A DNA stretch of 64,000 nt from Pseudomonas sp. ANT_H12B (GCF_008369325.1 NZ_VOBI01000010.1:1-64000), one strand, 5' to 3'. Counted from the stretch's first letter, positions 50,110 through 59,025 are shown. Numbers and translations: made by a program. The notes: generated from the sequence alone by a model not told the origin.

Positions 50110-51378
50110 TCATAGCAACGTCCACGTATAGCTGAGGATCAAACGATTCTCGTCGATATCACTGCGGTAGTTGGAGCGCGCCATCACGTTGCGCACACGA
50201 ATCCCCAGGCCTTTGAGGCTGCCGCTCTGCAGCACATAGCCGATGTCCAGATCGCGCTCGCGGTCCTTGCCCTCGAATCCTTTGCCGGTGTCGACATTGT
50301 TGCCAGTGATGTAGCGCACGGTGCTGGTCAGCCCCGGCACGCCGAGGGCCGCAAAATCGTAGTCGTAACGCGCCTGCCAGGAGCGCTCATCGGTGTAGGC
50401 AAACTCATAGGTCGGCACCTCGTTACCCAGAGGGCTGATGTTGGCAAACACTCGCGGGAAGGCGCTGTCGCCGAACATGCCCTGATAGCCTACATAGAAC
50501 GTGTGGCCGCCACGCTTGGCCGACAGCAAGGAGAAAAACGCCTGGTTGTCGATGTTGCCCAGCAGTTTTTTGCCGTCTTCACGCGAATTGTAATACCCAA
50601 GGTTAGCGCCCAGGGTCCAGTTACCGAGTGGCTCGCTGTGCTTGAGGCCGAGAAAGCGCTGGTTGTAGATATCTTCCAGTTGCCCGAACCAGGCGCTGAC
50701 CGAGCTGCGTTTATCGTTGAAGGCGTAATCGGCGCCGGCAAAGTTGAAACCATCGCTGCTGACCTGCCGCTGCGGTACATGACCGAGCATGGCTTGCATC
50801 TTTTCGTCGCCGGCCTCGTTGCGCAGGCTGGTGGAGTTCAAGTGGCCACCTTGTAAGGTCAGGCCATTGATCTCATTGGAGCTGATACTTGCCCCCTGAT
50901 AACTGGGCGGCAGCAGACGGATATCACTGAACGCCAGCACCGGCACGTTGGGTTGCAGCTCACCCACCTTCAGCTCGGTTTTGGAGTAACGCATTTTCAA
51001 CGCGCCTTCCAGTCGGCTGTAATCATTCGCCGCACGCCCATCATCCTGCACCGGCAACAAACCGGTATTGACCCGGTCCGGGCTGCTGTCGAGTTTGAGA
51101 CCGAGCAGGCCTATGACATCCACACCGAAACCGACAGGGCCCTGGGTGTAACCGGATTTGACGTTAAGAATGAAACCCTGTGCCCACTCCTCGGCCTTCG
51201 ACTGTTGATTCGCGCCGACGATGTCAGAAAAGTCCCGGCTGAAATAATAATTGCGCGCTTGCAAGGTGGCCGTGGTGTCTTCGATGAACCCGCCCTCGGC
51301 CGCCATCGCACCGGCGGAGAAACTCGAGACGACAGCCAGGGACAACATCGAACCGGTTGTTGGAAGAATCTGTTTCAT
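50110..51378 (-). CDS. OprD-family outer-membrane porin (benzoate porin, BenF-like)
   Basis: A 422-residue OprD porin with a signal peptide ending [10 protein letters not shown]. It shows the family start [20 protein letters not shown], many amphipathic strands and a C-terminal aromatic/Leu strand ([10 protein letters not shown]). OprD porins take up specific small acids. As the last gene of the benK-benE-oprD unit, benzoate is the likely substrate, as for BenF. It is 17 bp after benE. Confidence 0.9.
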   Translation of the reverse strand: MKQILPTTGSMLSLAVVSSFSAGAMAAEGGFIEDTTATLQARNYYFSRDFSDIVGANQQSKAEEWAQGFILNVKSGYTQGPVGFGVDVIGLLGLKLDSSPDRVNTGLLPVQDDGRAANDYSRLEGALKMRYSKTELKVGELQPNVPVLAFSDIRLLPPSYQGASISSNEINGLTLQGGHLNSTSLRNEAGDEKMQAMLGHVPQRQVSSDGFNFAGADYAFNDKRSSVSAWFGQLEDIYNQRFLGLKHSEPLGNWTLGANLGYYNSREDGKKLLGNIDNQAFFSLLSAKRGGHTFYVGYQGMFGDSAFPRVFANISPLGNEVPTYEFAYTDERSWQARYDYDFAALGVPGLTSTVRYITGNNVDTGKGFEGKDRERDLDIGYVLQSGSLKGLGIRVRNVMARSNYRSDIDENRLILSYTWTLL

Positions 51379-51395
51379 CGTTTTTTCTCTTATTT

Positions 51396-52616
51396 TTATT
51401 GATCGACAGGTTGAAGTACTTCAGCCGCAGCAGATTCGCTGCGTGAAACAGAACGCCGGGCGTTTAACAACAAGTGGGTGACCATGCCGAAAATCAGTCC
51501 CCAAAATGCGGCGGACAAACCAAACAGCGACATGCCCGACGCGGTTGTCAGGAAGGTCACCAGCGCGGCTTCGCGATCGTTCGGCACGGCCATTGCGCCG
51601 GCCAACGCTCCGGCAATTGCAGCAAACAGCGCCAGCCCGGCCAGGGCCGCGATCAGCTCTTTGGGGAACGCCGAAAACAGTGAAACCAGAGTGGCACCGA
51701 AGATCCCCAGCACCAGGTAACACAGCCCACCCACAACCCCGGCCACATAGCGTTTGCCGGGGTCTTCATGGGCCTCGCGCCCGGTACAAATCGCCGCGGT
51801 GATGGCTGCCAGATTCAACCCATGACAACCGAACGGTGCCAACAGCGCCGTGCCCAACGCACTGCTGGCGATGATCGGGCCGGCCGGCGTTGGGTAACCG
51901 CTGGCGCGCAGTACCGCCATGCCGGGAACGAACTGGCCGGTCAGCGCCACCATCACCAGCGGCAAGGCGATATTCAAAGTCGCGCTCAGGCTGAACGCGG
52001 GCGTGATCCACACCGGCGTGGCCAACCCGATCACCAACGCCTCGCTGTGCAAATCACCGGCGAGAAAAGCCATCGAGCAGCCCACCAGCAGCACCATCAA
52101 CACCGCATAACGCGGCATCAGCCGTTTGCAGATCAGGTACGTGACGAACATCGCCAGCACCAGCAGCGGCTTGCCCTGCAACGAGACGAACAACCCGGTG
52201 CCGAAGCTGAACAAAATTCCCGCCAGCATCGCGGCCGCAATGGCTGCGGGCAGTTTGCTGATGATCCGGTCAAACGCCCCCGACACGCCGACCAGAAAGA
52301 TAATCAGGCTGCTGACCAGATAGGCACCTACCGCCTCCGGCATGGAGATCCCCGGCAACAGCGCCACCAGCAACGCCGACCCCGGCGCCGACCACGCGAT
52401 GATCACCGGGACGCGATATCGCAGGCTCAAGCCGATGCCGAGCACGGCGCTGCCAATGGAAATCGCCCAGACCCAGGAAGACAGCACTTCGCGTGACAGA
52501 TGCGCGGTCTCGGCAGCCTGAAAGATGATCACCAACGGGCCTGCGTAGGAAATGACCGTGGCGATAAATCCGGCGACGGCCGCTGACAGGGAAAAGTCCC
52601 GGCAAAACGTCTTCAT
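51396..52616 (-). CDS. benE: Benzoate/H+ symporter BenE
   Basis: A 406-residue inner-membrane protein of the BenE family with 11-12 hydrophobic segments. Family-typical segments are [32 protein letters not shown] and [18 protein letters not shown]. It overlaps the MFS gene upstream by four bases. It would import benzoate with protons. Confidence 0.9.
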   Translation of the reverse strand: MKTFCRDFSLSAAVAGFIATVISYAGPLVIIFQAAETAHLSREVLSSWVWAISIGSAVLGIGLSLRYRVPVIIAWSAPGSALLVALLPGISMPEAVGAYLVSSLIIFLVGVSGAFDRIISKLPAAIAAAMLAGILFSFGTGLFVSLQGKPLLVLAMFVTYLICKRLMPRYAVLMVLLVGCSMAFLAGDLHSEALVIGLATPVWITPAFSLSATLNIALPLVMVALTGQFVPGMAVLRASGYPTPAGPIIASSALGTALLAPFGCHGLNLAAITAAICTGREAHEDPGKRYVAGVVGGLCYLVLGIFGATLVSLFSAFPKELIAALAGLALFAAIAGALAGAMAVPNDREAALVTFLTTASGMSLFGLSAAFWGLIFGMVTHLLLNARRSVSRSESAAAEVLQPVDQ

Positions 52617-53980
52617 GAAACTTCGCCGTAAGTCCCGTCCGGCGAACCGTGACGCAAGTCCGGTTGCGCTTGTTTGGCGCTGCGTCGACTGCTGATGGCG
52701 AACACGGTCATGGCGATGGCGGCCACTGCACCTGGCAACGCAAACGCCATGAAATTCAGTTGCAGCGGCAGGCTGATCCCCAACAAGGCACCGCCCAGCA
52801 GCGGACCGACGATGGCACCGTTGCGCCCGATGCCTGACGCCCAGCCCAAACCGGTGGAGCGAATGGTCATGGAGTAGAACTGCGCGGCGCAGGCGTACAA
52901 CAGAATCTGTGAGCCGATGGTGGTGGCGCCGGCGATGGCGATCAGCAGGTACAACAGCGGCATTGGGCTGTTGAAACCCAGCAAGGTGATCGACACGGCA
53001 GCCATGGCGAAGAACACTGCCAACACTCGCGGCAAGTTGAGCTTGTCACCCAGTACACCGCCGCCGACCGCGCCGAAAATGGCACCGAAGTTGAGCACCA
53101 GCAGGAACGACAGACTCGATCCCAGGCTGTAACCGGCGTTCGCCATCAGTTTCGGCAGCCAGGAACTCAAGGCATAGACCATCAGCAGGCAGCAGAAAAA
53201 CGCCAGCCACAGCATCAACGTGCGTAGCGCGCGACCTTCACGGAACAGTTGCAACACGGGGGTGCCGGTGCCCTTCACTTCGCTCATCTGCAGCTGATCG
53301 CTAGCGTGCGCGACGTAAGCCGGGTCAACCCGTTCCAGGATGTTGCGAGCCTCTTCATTGCGCCCCTGACGCAGCATGAAACCCACTGATTCGGGCAGGA
53401 AGTACATGATCAACGGCAACAACAGCAATGGCAGTACCGCGACGTAAAACACCGACTGCCAGCCAAAACTCGGGATCAGCACGATGCCCAGCCCCGCCGA
53501 AAGCATGCCGCCCACCGAATAGCCGCTGAACATGATTGCCACCAGCGTGCTGCGGATTTTCTTCGGCGCGTACTCGTTCATCAGCGCCACGACGTTGGGC
53601 ATCACCCCGCCGATGCCCAGTCCGGCAATGAACCGGCAGAGGCCAAACTCAGTGGGGTTACGGGCAAAACCATTGAGCACGGTAAAACCGCTGAAGAGCA
53701 TCACGCAGATCGTGATGGCTTTTTTGCGGCCGATCCTGTCCGACAACGGGCCGAAAAACAGTGCGCCAAACATCATTCCGAACAGCGCATAACTTCCCAG
53801 CGCCCCGGCTTGCAGGGGACTGAGCCCCCACTCTTTCATCAGCATCGGCAATACCACGCCGTAGATCACCAAATCGTAACCGTCGAAAATGATGATCAGG
53901 GCACACCAGAACAGCACCATCCAGTGAAAGCGGTTGAATCGTGCGTTGTCGATAACCTTATGTACGTCGATCTTGCGCAT
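52613..53980 (-). CDS. benK: MFS aromatic acid:H+ symporter (BenK/PcaK type)
   Basis: A 455-residue 12-segment transporter of the aromatic acid:H+ symporter group. Diagnostic motifs are DGYDLVIYGVVLP in the first segment and GPLSDRIGRKKAI in the cytoplasmic loop. The start is MRKIDVHKVID. It is first in an operon with benE and the OprD porin. BenK or another aromatic acid permease cannot be separated by sequence alone, but benE beside it points to benzoate. Confidence 0.85.
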   Translation of the reverse strand: MRKIDVHKVIDNARFNRFHWMVLFWCALIIIFDGYDLVIYGVVLPMLMKEWGLSPLQAGALGSYALFGMMFGALFFGPLSDRIGRKKAITICVMLFSGFTVLNGFARNPTEFGLCRFIAGLGIGGVMPNVVALMNEYAPKKIRSTLVAIMFSGYSVGGMLSAGLGIVLIPSFGWQSVFYVAVLPLLLLPLIMYFLPESVGFMLRQGRNEEARNILERVDPAYVAHASDQLQMSEVKGTGTPVLQLFREGRALRTLMLWLAFFCCLLMVYALSSWLPKLMANAGYSLGSSLSFLLVLNFGAIFGAVGGGVLGDKLNLPRVLAVFFAMAAVSITLLGFNSPMPLLYLLIAIAGATTIGSQILLYACAAQFYSMTIRSTGLGWASGIGRNGAIVGPLLGGALLGISLPLQLNFMAFALPGAVAAIAMTVFAISSRRSAKQAQPDLRHGSPDGTYGEVS

Positions 53981-54233
53981 GGCATTTATCTCTTGTTGTT
54001 GTTTTTTTAAACGCATCGGTAGCACGGCTCACGTCCGTATAGCCGAGGGTAAAGTCGTCAGGCACGGGGAAATATCCGCTGTGCGCAGATCGCTATCCGT
54101 TTTGTGCAATGCCCTGAACCGGGCTTTGGGTGAGGATTGCTATGGGTGTGGCGCGACGAACATCCGGCCGCTGTCGACCTTCTCCGATAAATTGTCTTCT
54201 TTGTGATCGTATTTGGACGCTAAGCTTGGGCCT

Positions 54234-54860
54234 ATGGATGACTCAGATTATTTACGCCTGCTGACCATCGCGGCCGAGCAAGCCAACGCGTTCCTGTCCA
54301 ATGCCCGCAAATGGGAGCGTGAGCGTTGGGTTTGTCAGCGCCTGCTGCAAGGTCTGAACATTCACTATCGCGCGGACGAGTTCGCCCCCGCTGGCGAACC
54401 GCCGGACGTGCTGTTTCGCGATGCCAGTTTCGAGGTGTTCTTCGTGCTCGACGAAGGCCGGCGCCTCAACGATGAATGGCGCGATGAGCTGCAACGACGA
54501 CGCAGCGCGTTTTCCCTGAGTTCGCTGGTACGCCGCGAGGCGAAGCCCCGGCGTATTCCGGCCAACGAGTTTTTGCTGCGGCTGGCGCCGACCTTGCGCA
54601 AAAAAGCGCACAACTACAAAGAACGCGGCATGGACCTGGGGGAACTGGACATCATCGCCTTCGCCAGTCTCAAGCGCGAAGTGCTGGACCTCAACAGCCA
54701 TTTCCCGCCACCCACCGAATACTTGCGCCAGGGCTGGCGTTCGTTGTCACTGGTCGGCCCGACCTTCGCCCGGGTGCTGTTCGCCCATCCCGACGCACCG
54801 GATTTTCTGCGCAGCAACCTGGGGCGCAGCATCGTCTTCGACGTCGGAATCAGCCTGTGA
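54234..54860 (+). CDS. DUF1780 family protein
   Basis: A 208-residue soluble protein (MDDSDYLRLLTIAAEQANAF...) of the DUF1780 family. Charged helices and a segment PPDVLFRDASFEVFFVLDEG are visible, reminiscent of a nuclease-like strand arrangement, but I cannot assign activity. Its stop overlaps the GTG start of the MOSC gene. The order DUF1780-MOSC-DUF3094-NDH is conserved in Pseudomonas. I start it seven codons after a possible upstream start. Confidence 0.85.
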   Translation: MDDSDYLRLLTIAAEQANAFLSNARKWERERWVCQRLLQGLNIHYRADEFAPAGEPPDVLFRDASFEVFFVLDEGRRLNDEWRDELQRRRSAFSLSSLVRREAKPRRIPANEFLLRLAPTLRKKAHNYKERGMDLGELDIIAFASLKREVLDLNSHFPPPTEYLRQGWRSLSLVGPTFARVLFAHPDAPDFLRSNLGRSIVFDVGISL

Positions 54861-55384
54861 GTCCGTTGCAGGAGCTGATAGCCGAAGTGCCACAACAGGG
54901 TCGCGTTCGCTGGATCGGCGTGCGGCCCGAGCGCCATGCACCGATGATCGAACTCGATGCGGTGGAAGCGCGTCTCGAGGCCGGGTTAACCGGCGATCGC
55001 GCTCGCCCGGGCGTGCGGAATGCGCGCCAGGTGACGCTGATTCAGTGGGAGCATCTGGCGGTGATCAGTTCACTGATGGGCCGCCCGACCGATCAACCGG
55101 TAAGGCCTGAAGATTTGCGGCGCAATCTCGTTATCAGTGGAATCCATTTATTCAGCCTCAAGGGCCGGCGCTTCCGGATCGGCCAAGCGATTTTCGAAAC
55201 AACGGGCTGGTGCCAGCCCTGCGCCCGCCTGCAAAACAACCTCGGCCCCGGGACGTTTCAAGCCGTGCGCGGACATGGCGGAATCACCGCCCGGGTGTTA
55301 CAAAGTGGAATCATTCGCCTGGACGATACGGTGAACGTCGAGCCCGTTCCCGACAGCGGCTATGCTCCGTTCAACGCGGGCTAA
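54857..55384 (+). CDS. MOSC-domain protein
   Basis: A 175-residue MOSC domain protein. MOSC domains carry sulfur or molybdenum cofactor on a conserved cysteine, seen here in ETTGWCQPCARLQ. Other family parts are LTGDRARPG, TLIQWEHLAVIS and RRNLVISGIHL. It begins with GTG inside the DUF1780 stop. It may handle N-hydroxylated or cofactor substrates like YiiM, but this is inferred. Confidence 0.88.
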   Translation: MSPLQELIAEVPQQGRVRWIGVRPERHAPMIELDAVEARLEAGLTGDRARPGVRNARQVTLIQWEHLAVISSLMGRPTDQPVRPEDLRRNLVISGIHLFSLKGRRFRIGQAIFETTGWCQPCARLQNNLGPGTFQAVRGHGGITARVLQSGIIRLDDTVNVEPVPDSGYAPFNAG

Positions 55385-55452
55385 CGTGTTACACAGCAGC
55401 TCGCTTGTAGCTTCCACTCATTCAGCAACGTCTACCCCTGACGAGGCCCAAT

Positions 55453-55626
55453 ATGACCAGCCGCCTGAACCCCGACGACCAGAAGCATGTCGAAGAGTAC
55501 CTGCACCTGTCCCAGCACCGAGTCGAGCGCCGGCCTTTCCGGCCGTGGATGCTCCTGGTGGTGGTGTTGGCAGTGACCATTGGTTTAGGCCTGTTGAGCC
55601 GATTTATCAGTTACCTGACGCTATGA
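55453..55626 (+). CDS. DUF3094 small membrane protein
   Basis: A 57-residue protein (MTSRLNPDDQKHVEEYLHL... ending FISYLTL). The N-terminal half is charged and the C-terminal half is one membrane segment (WMLLVVVLAVTIGLGLLS). It matches the DUF3094 family, found next to the NADH dehydrogenase gene in Pseudomonas. Function is unknown. Confidence 0.85.
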   Translation: MTSRLNPDDQKHVEEYLHLSQHRVERRPFRPWMLLVVVLAVTIGLGLLSRFISYLTL

Positions 55627-55686
55627 GCTGCTTCGTGCTCGCTCGGGTAATTGCACCGATTTCTTTTAGCCTTGCGAGATATCCCC

Positions 55687-56985
55687 ATGACTCATCGTAT
55701 TGTCATCGTTGGCGGCGGCGCCGGCGGTCTGGAGTTGGCTACCCGTCTGGGTAAGACTCTGGGCAAACGCGGCACGGCCAGTGTGATGCTGGTCGACGCG
55801 AACCTGACCCACATCTGGAAACCGCTGTTGCACGAAGTGGCGGCAGGTTCGCTGAATTCTTCCGAAGATGAACTCAACTATGTTGCCCAGGCGAAATGGA
55901 ACCACTTCGAGTTCCAGCTGGGGCGCATGAGCGGGCTTGATCGCGCACAGAAGAAAATCCAACTGGCCGCCACCTACGACGAAGCCGGCCTGGAACTGGT
56001 TCCGGCCCGTGAAGTGGGTTACGACTCGCTGGTAATCGCGGTCGGCAGCACCACCAACGACTTCGGGACTCAGGACGCGGCGCAGCATTGCCTGTTCCTC
56101 GATACCCGCAAACAGGCTGAGCGCTTCCATCAGCAATTGCTCAACCACTACTTGCGCGCCCATGCCGGGCAAACCGATAAAATCGAGCAGATCAGCGTGG
56201 CCATCGTCGGCGCCGGTGCGACAGGTGTCGAGTTAGCGGCTGAGCTGCACAACGCCGCCCATGAACTGGCAGCCTACGGCCTGGACCGGATCAAACCGGA
56301 GAACATGCACATCACCCTGATCGAAGCCGGGCCTCGGGTGCTGCCAGCGCTGCCGGAACGGATTGGCGGGCCTGTGCATAAAACCCTGGAAAAACTCGGG
56401 GTCAACGTGATGACCAATGCGGCGGTCAGTGAAGTCACCGCCGACAGCCTGATCACTGCCGACGGCAAAGTGATCAACGCCAGCCTGAAGGTCTGGGCGG
56501 CCGGGATTCGAGCGCCGGGTTTCCTCAAGGACATCGACGGCCTGGAAACCAACCGCATCAATCAGCTGCAAGTGCTGCCGACCCTGCAAACCACCCGCGA
56601 CGAGAACATCTTCGCTTTCGGTGACTGCGCGGCCTGCCCGCAACCGGGTACCGACCGCAATGTGCCTCCTCGTGCGCAAGCGGCGCATCAGCAAGCTTCG
56701 TTGCTGGCCAAATCGCTGAAATTGCGGATCGAAAACAAGCCTCTGCCTGAGTACAAATACACCGACTATGGCTCGTTGATCTCGCTGTCGCGTTTTTCGG
56801 CTGTGGGTAACTTGATGGGCAACCTGACCGGTAGCGTGATGCTTGAAGGCTGGTTGGCGCGGATGTTTTACGTGTCGCTGTACCGCATGCATCAGATGGC
56901 GCTGTATGGCGCGTTTCGCACGGCGATGCTGATGCTGGGCAGCAAGATCGGGCGCGGGACTGAGCCGCGGCTCAAGCTGCATTAA
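55687..56985 (+). CDS. ndh: Type II NADH:quinone oxidoreductase (NDH-2)
   Basis: NDH-2 (432 aa) oxidises NADH and reduces quinone without pumping protons. The FAD motif is VIVGGGAGGLELATRLG, and the NAD motif is VAIVGAGATGVELAAEL. The second FAD motif FAFGDCAAC and a C-terminal amphipathic region with RMFYVSLYRMHQ are also present. The start is MTHRIVI. A 12-codon upstream extension is unlikely. Confidence 0.94.
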   Translation: MTHRIVIVGGGAGGLELATRLGKTLGKRGTASVMLVDANLTHIWKPLLHEVAAGSLNSSEDELNYVAQAKWNHFEFQLGRMSGLDRAQKKIQLAATYDEAGLELVPAREVGYDSLVIAVGSTTNDFGTQDAAQHCLFLDTRKQAERFHQQLLNHYLRAHAGQTDKIEQISVAIVGAGATGVELAAELHNAAHELAAYGLDRIKPENMHITLIEAGPRVLPALPERIGGPVHKTLEKLGVNVMTNAAVSEVTADSLITADGKVINASLKVWAAGIRAPGFLKDIDGLETNRINQLQVLPTLQTTRDENIFAFGDCAACPQPGTDRNVPPRAQAAHQQASLLAKSLKLRIENKPLPEYKYTDYGSLISLSRFSAVGNLMGNLTGSVMLEGWLARMFYVSLYRMHQMALYGAFRTAMLMLGSKIGRGTEPRLKLH

Positions 56986-57010
56986 GATTTTCGGCGTCAG
57001 TCAGGGCCTC

Positions 57011-57099
57011 ATCGCGGGCAAGCCACGCTCCCACAGGTTAGGTGTCGGACCAGATTCCAGGTCGACACATAATCTGTGGGAGCGTGGCTTGCCCGCGAT
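57011..57099. repeat. REPIN of a variant REP class
   Basis: Two exact inverted 26-bp copies (57011-57036 and 57074-57099) have the core GTGGGAGCGTGGCTTGCCCG instead of the GAGCCTGC type found elsewhere in the window. The rest of 56986-57315 shows no further gene. Confidence 0.9.
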
Positions 57100-57315
57100 G
57101 CAGACGCCTCGGTCTTCACTTGTGTGTCTCACTGTATCTCTCCCCCCGTTTCACCCCTTCGCTTACAAACTCCCCCCTTGCGCGACACAGTAGCGATACA
57201 CCACCCCCGCTAAATGGCCACACCCGAGCAAGGCACCCCGCCAGCTACGGTTATCGCCGCACTTACGTGGCGTCCTTTATCGAACGGTTGTGTCGTGCAA
57301 CCCTGGAGTATTGAA

Positions 57316-57729
57316 ATGTCCCGTACCACCAAAAACACTATTGGTCTGCTCGGCGCTGTTCTGGCCGGCGGCATGATGTTGTCCGGCTCCGTTTTCGCTT
57401 CCCAGCCGCTGACTCAAGGCTACCTGCTGGCCTCGGCCGAACAAGTCGTGAAGACCCCGGAAGGCAAATGCGGCGAAGGTAAATGTGGCGAAGGCAAGTG
57501 TGGCGATGCGTCGATGGCAAAAACCGACACGGATGGCGACGGCAAGGTATCCCGCGCTGAATTCCTGAAGGTCGCGCCGAAGTCCAATTTCGACAAGATC
57601 GACACCAACCATGACGGCTTCATCGACGAGCAAGAAGCATTTGATAACGTGAAAGCCAATTACGAAGCCAATGGCAAGAAAATGCCAAAAGGCCTGTTCG
57701 AGCACCTGAAAGACCAAGACGGCGCCTGA
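57316..57729 (+). CDS. Secreted EF-hand protein with three EGKCG repeats (HvfA-like)
   Basis: A 137-residue protein with a signal peptide (about residues 1-29, LLGAVLAGGMMLSGSVFA). Three back-to-back EGKCG units at residues 49-63 (EGKCGEGKCGEGKCG) follow. Two canonical EF-hand loops come next: DTDGDGKVSRAE (71-82) and DTNHDGFIDEQE (96-107), each with Asp1, Asp/Asn3, Asp5, Gly6 and Glu12. EGKCG repeats define HvfA-type precursors, whose cysteines are converted by a DUF692 iron enzyme into copper-binding oxazolone-thioamides. No such enzyme lies nearby. The start is ATG 57316 with a GGAG site, and a terminator follows. Confidence 0.9.
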   Translation: MSRTTKNTIGLLGAVLAGGMMLSGSVFASQPLTQGYLLASAEQVVKTPEGKCGEGKCGEGKCGDASMAKTDTDGDGKVSRAEFLKVAPKSNFDKIDTNHDGFIDEQEAFDNVKANYEANGKKMPKGLFEHLKDQDGA

Positions 57730-57744
57730 TTTTCTGAGCACCAG

Positions 57745-57779
57745 GCCGCGCTTTTCCATCGAGAAGCGCGGCTTTTTTT
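57745..57779 (+). terminator. Terminator after the EF-hand/EGKCG gene
   Basis: A 9-bp perfect stem GCCGCGCTT/AAGCGCGGC is followed by seven T. Confidence 0.92.
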
Positions 57780-57791
57780 CGTCTGGAGGAT

Positions 57792-58195
57792 TTACACCTG
57801 GAAGCGCTGCACCATCGTCCGCAACGAATTGGCCAGTTGTGAAAGCTCATGGCTGGAGGCGTTGGTCTGATTGGCTCCGGCGGAAGAGCGTACCGACAAA
57901 TCGCGAATGTTCACCAGGTTGCGATCAACTTCACGCGCCACTTGCGCCTGTTCTTCGGCGGCGCTGGCAATCACCAGATTACGTTCATGGATCTGGTGAA
58001 CCGCCGCGGTGATGGTTTGCAACGCCTCGCTCGCCCGCTCCGCCAAGGCCAAAGTACTGGCCGCGCGGGAGGAGCTGGCTTTCAAGTCGCCTCGTGCCAC
58101 GTTTTCCGCGATGTTTCGTAATGCGCCTCGGATTTCTCGCTTTCGGCGGCGACTTGTTTAGCGAACAGATCCGCCAGGTCATTGAGCTGTTTTGT
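57792..58195 (-). pseudogene. C-terminal remnant of a methyl-accepting chemotaxis protein
   Basis: The minus strand encodes the end of a chemoreceptor: IVSAAEEQAQVAREVDRNL-type signalling helix (IASAAEEQAQVAREVDRNL), NIRDLSVRSSAGA and the terminal LRTMVQRFQV. Upstream, HAMP-like sequence (RGALRNIAENVARGDL) can be read in this frame to about 58135. Further upstream sequence (LNDLADLFAKQVAAESEKSE) is in another frame. Sensor, membrane segments and most of the signalling domain are missing. I interpret it as a decayed fragment. Confidence 0.75.
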
Positions 58196-58270
58196 TTTGG
58201 CAGTACCCCGTCGCCTCGCTATCGGCCGGTTGTACGATGACTTAAAAGAAAATGATGTTTTCGGCGGACA

Positions 58271-58308
58271 AAAAAAATCCCCGTATCTTTCGATACGAGG
58301 ATTTTTAA
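58271..58308 (-). terminator. Terminator of the distal tRNA-Pro
   Basis: An inverted repeat ATCC(C)CGTATC/GATACGAGGAT with a TTTC loop is followed on the minus strand by seven T. Confidence 0.88.
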
Positions 58309-58310
58309 TA

Positions 58311-58387
58311 TGGTCGGGGTAAGGGGATTCGAACTCCTGACATCCTGCTCCCAAAGCAGGCGCGCTACCGGACTGCGCTATACCCCG
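58311..58387 (-). tRNA. tRNA-Pro(TGG), copy 1
   Basis: A 77-nt cloverleaf with encoded CCA. The anticodon loop CTTTGGGAG gives anticodon TGG. The T-loop GTTCGAATC and acceptor CGGGGTA/TACCCCG are intact. It is identical to the copy at 58565-58641, and a terminator separates it from the other three tRNAs. Confidence 0.95.
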
Positions 58388-58389
58388 GT

Positions 58390-58420
58390 AAAAAAAAGGC
58401 GACCTTTACAAGTCGCCTTC
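58390..58420 (-). terminator. Terminator between tRNA-Lys and the distal tRNA-Pro
   Basis: A stem AAGGCGAC/GTCGCCTT is followed on the minus strand by eight or more T. It would end the Asn-Pro-Lys transcript before the distal tRNA-Pro. Confidence 0.85.
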
Positions 58421-58483
58421 TTCGATCAGTGCTTTTGGCCTCTGATCTTAAGATCTGATCCCAGCGTTAACTGGTTTCAAAAA

Positions 58484-58559
58484 TGGTGGGTCGTGTGGGA
58501 TTCGAACCTACGACCAATTGGTTAAAAGCCAACTGCTCTACCAACTGAGCTAACGACCC
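58484..58559 (-). tRNA. tRNA-Lys(TTT)
   Basis: A 76-nt cloverleaf with encoded CCA. The anticodon loop CTTTTAA gives TTT, and the acceptor GGGTCGT/ACGACCC is intact. The equivalent P. aeruginosa tRNA-Lys next to clpB is an attachment site for PAPI-1/pKLC102-type elements. No such element is present here. Confidence 0.96.
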
Positions 58560-58564
58560 AAAAA

Positions 58565-58641
58565 TGGTCGGGGTAAGGGGATTCGAACTCCTGACATCCT
58601 GCTCCCAAAGCAGGCGCGCTACCGGACTGCGCTATACCCCG
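58565..58641 (-). tRNA. tRNA-Pro(TGG), copy 2
   Basis: A 77-nt cloverleaf with encoded CCA, anticodon TGG. It lies 5 bp before tRNA-Lys in transcription order and is identical over its whole length to the copy at 58311-58387. Confidence 0.95.
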
Positions 58642-58650
58642 GTTTGAAAT

Positions 58651-58726
58651 TGGCTCCGTGACCAGGACTCGAACCTGGGACCCAATGATTAACAGTCATT
58701 TGCTCTACCGACTGAGCTATCACGGA
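58651..58726 (-). tRNA. tRNA-Asn(GTT)
   Basis: A 76-nt cloverleaf with encoded CCA. The loop CTGTTAATC gives anticodon GTT, and the acceptor TCCGTGA/TCACGGA is intact. It is first in the Asn-Pro-Lys transcript. Confidence 0.96.
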
Positions 58727-58813
58727 ACTGCATATTTCAATTACAACATTTGAAGCATTTCGCGTTCTCTTCGACCCGTTCGCATCGCTGCGTTCGTGTG
58801 TCTGAGGCGCGCT

Positions 58814-58841
58814 ATTCTACAATCTTAAGCACCTCTGTCAA
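58814..58841 (-). promoter_or_regulatory. tRNA operon promoter
   Basis: On the minus strand TTGACA (58836-58841) and TAGAAT (58814-58819) are 16 bp apart, followed by a GC-rich discriminator (AGCGCGCC). It drives the Asn-Pro-Lys tRNAs. The rest of 58727-59025 shows only this promoter and the clpB terminator. Confidence 0.88.
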
Positions 58842-58974
58842 CCCCCTAAATTGCTTTCAAGACAATGATTTGCAACTTATTTCAGATTCCTGCTTGGGGA
58901 GCAGAAACCCTTTGGGGTGACTTACTGCGGGGCGCACTTTACAAGCCTTTTCCTTAGAGTTCAACAGCCTGGCG

Positions 58975-59003
58975 AAAAAAAGGCCTCGCAGTGCGAGGCC
59001 TCG
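58975..59003 (-). terminator. clpB terminator
   Basis: A 10-bp inverted repeat AGGCCTCGCA/(G)TGCGAGGCCT is followed on the minus strand by seven T, about 25 bp after the clpB stop. Confidence 0.9.
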
Positions 59004-59025
59004 TTTATTGCACCGTCCGTTTGGC

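Noticed and set aside
58311..58641. Second tRNA-Pro considered as a duplicate created by assembly error
   Set aside because: The two copies have different flanks, each with its own terminator, so a collapsed or repeated read is unlikely, though only raw reads could exclude it.
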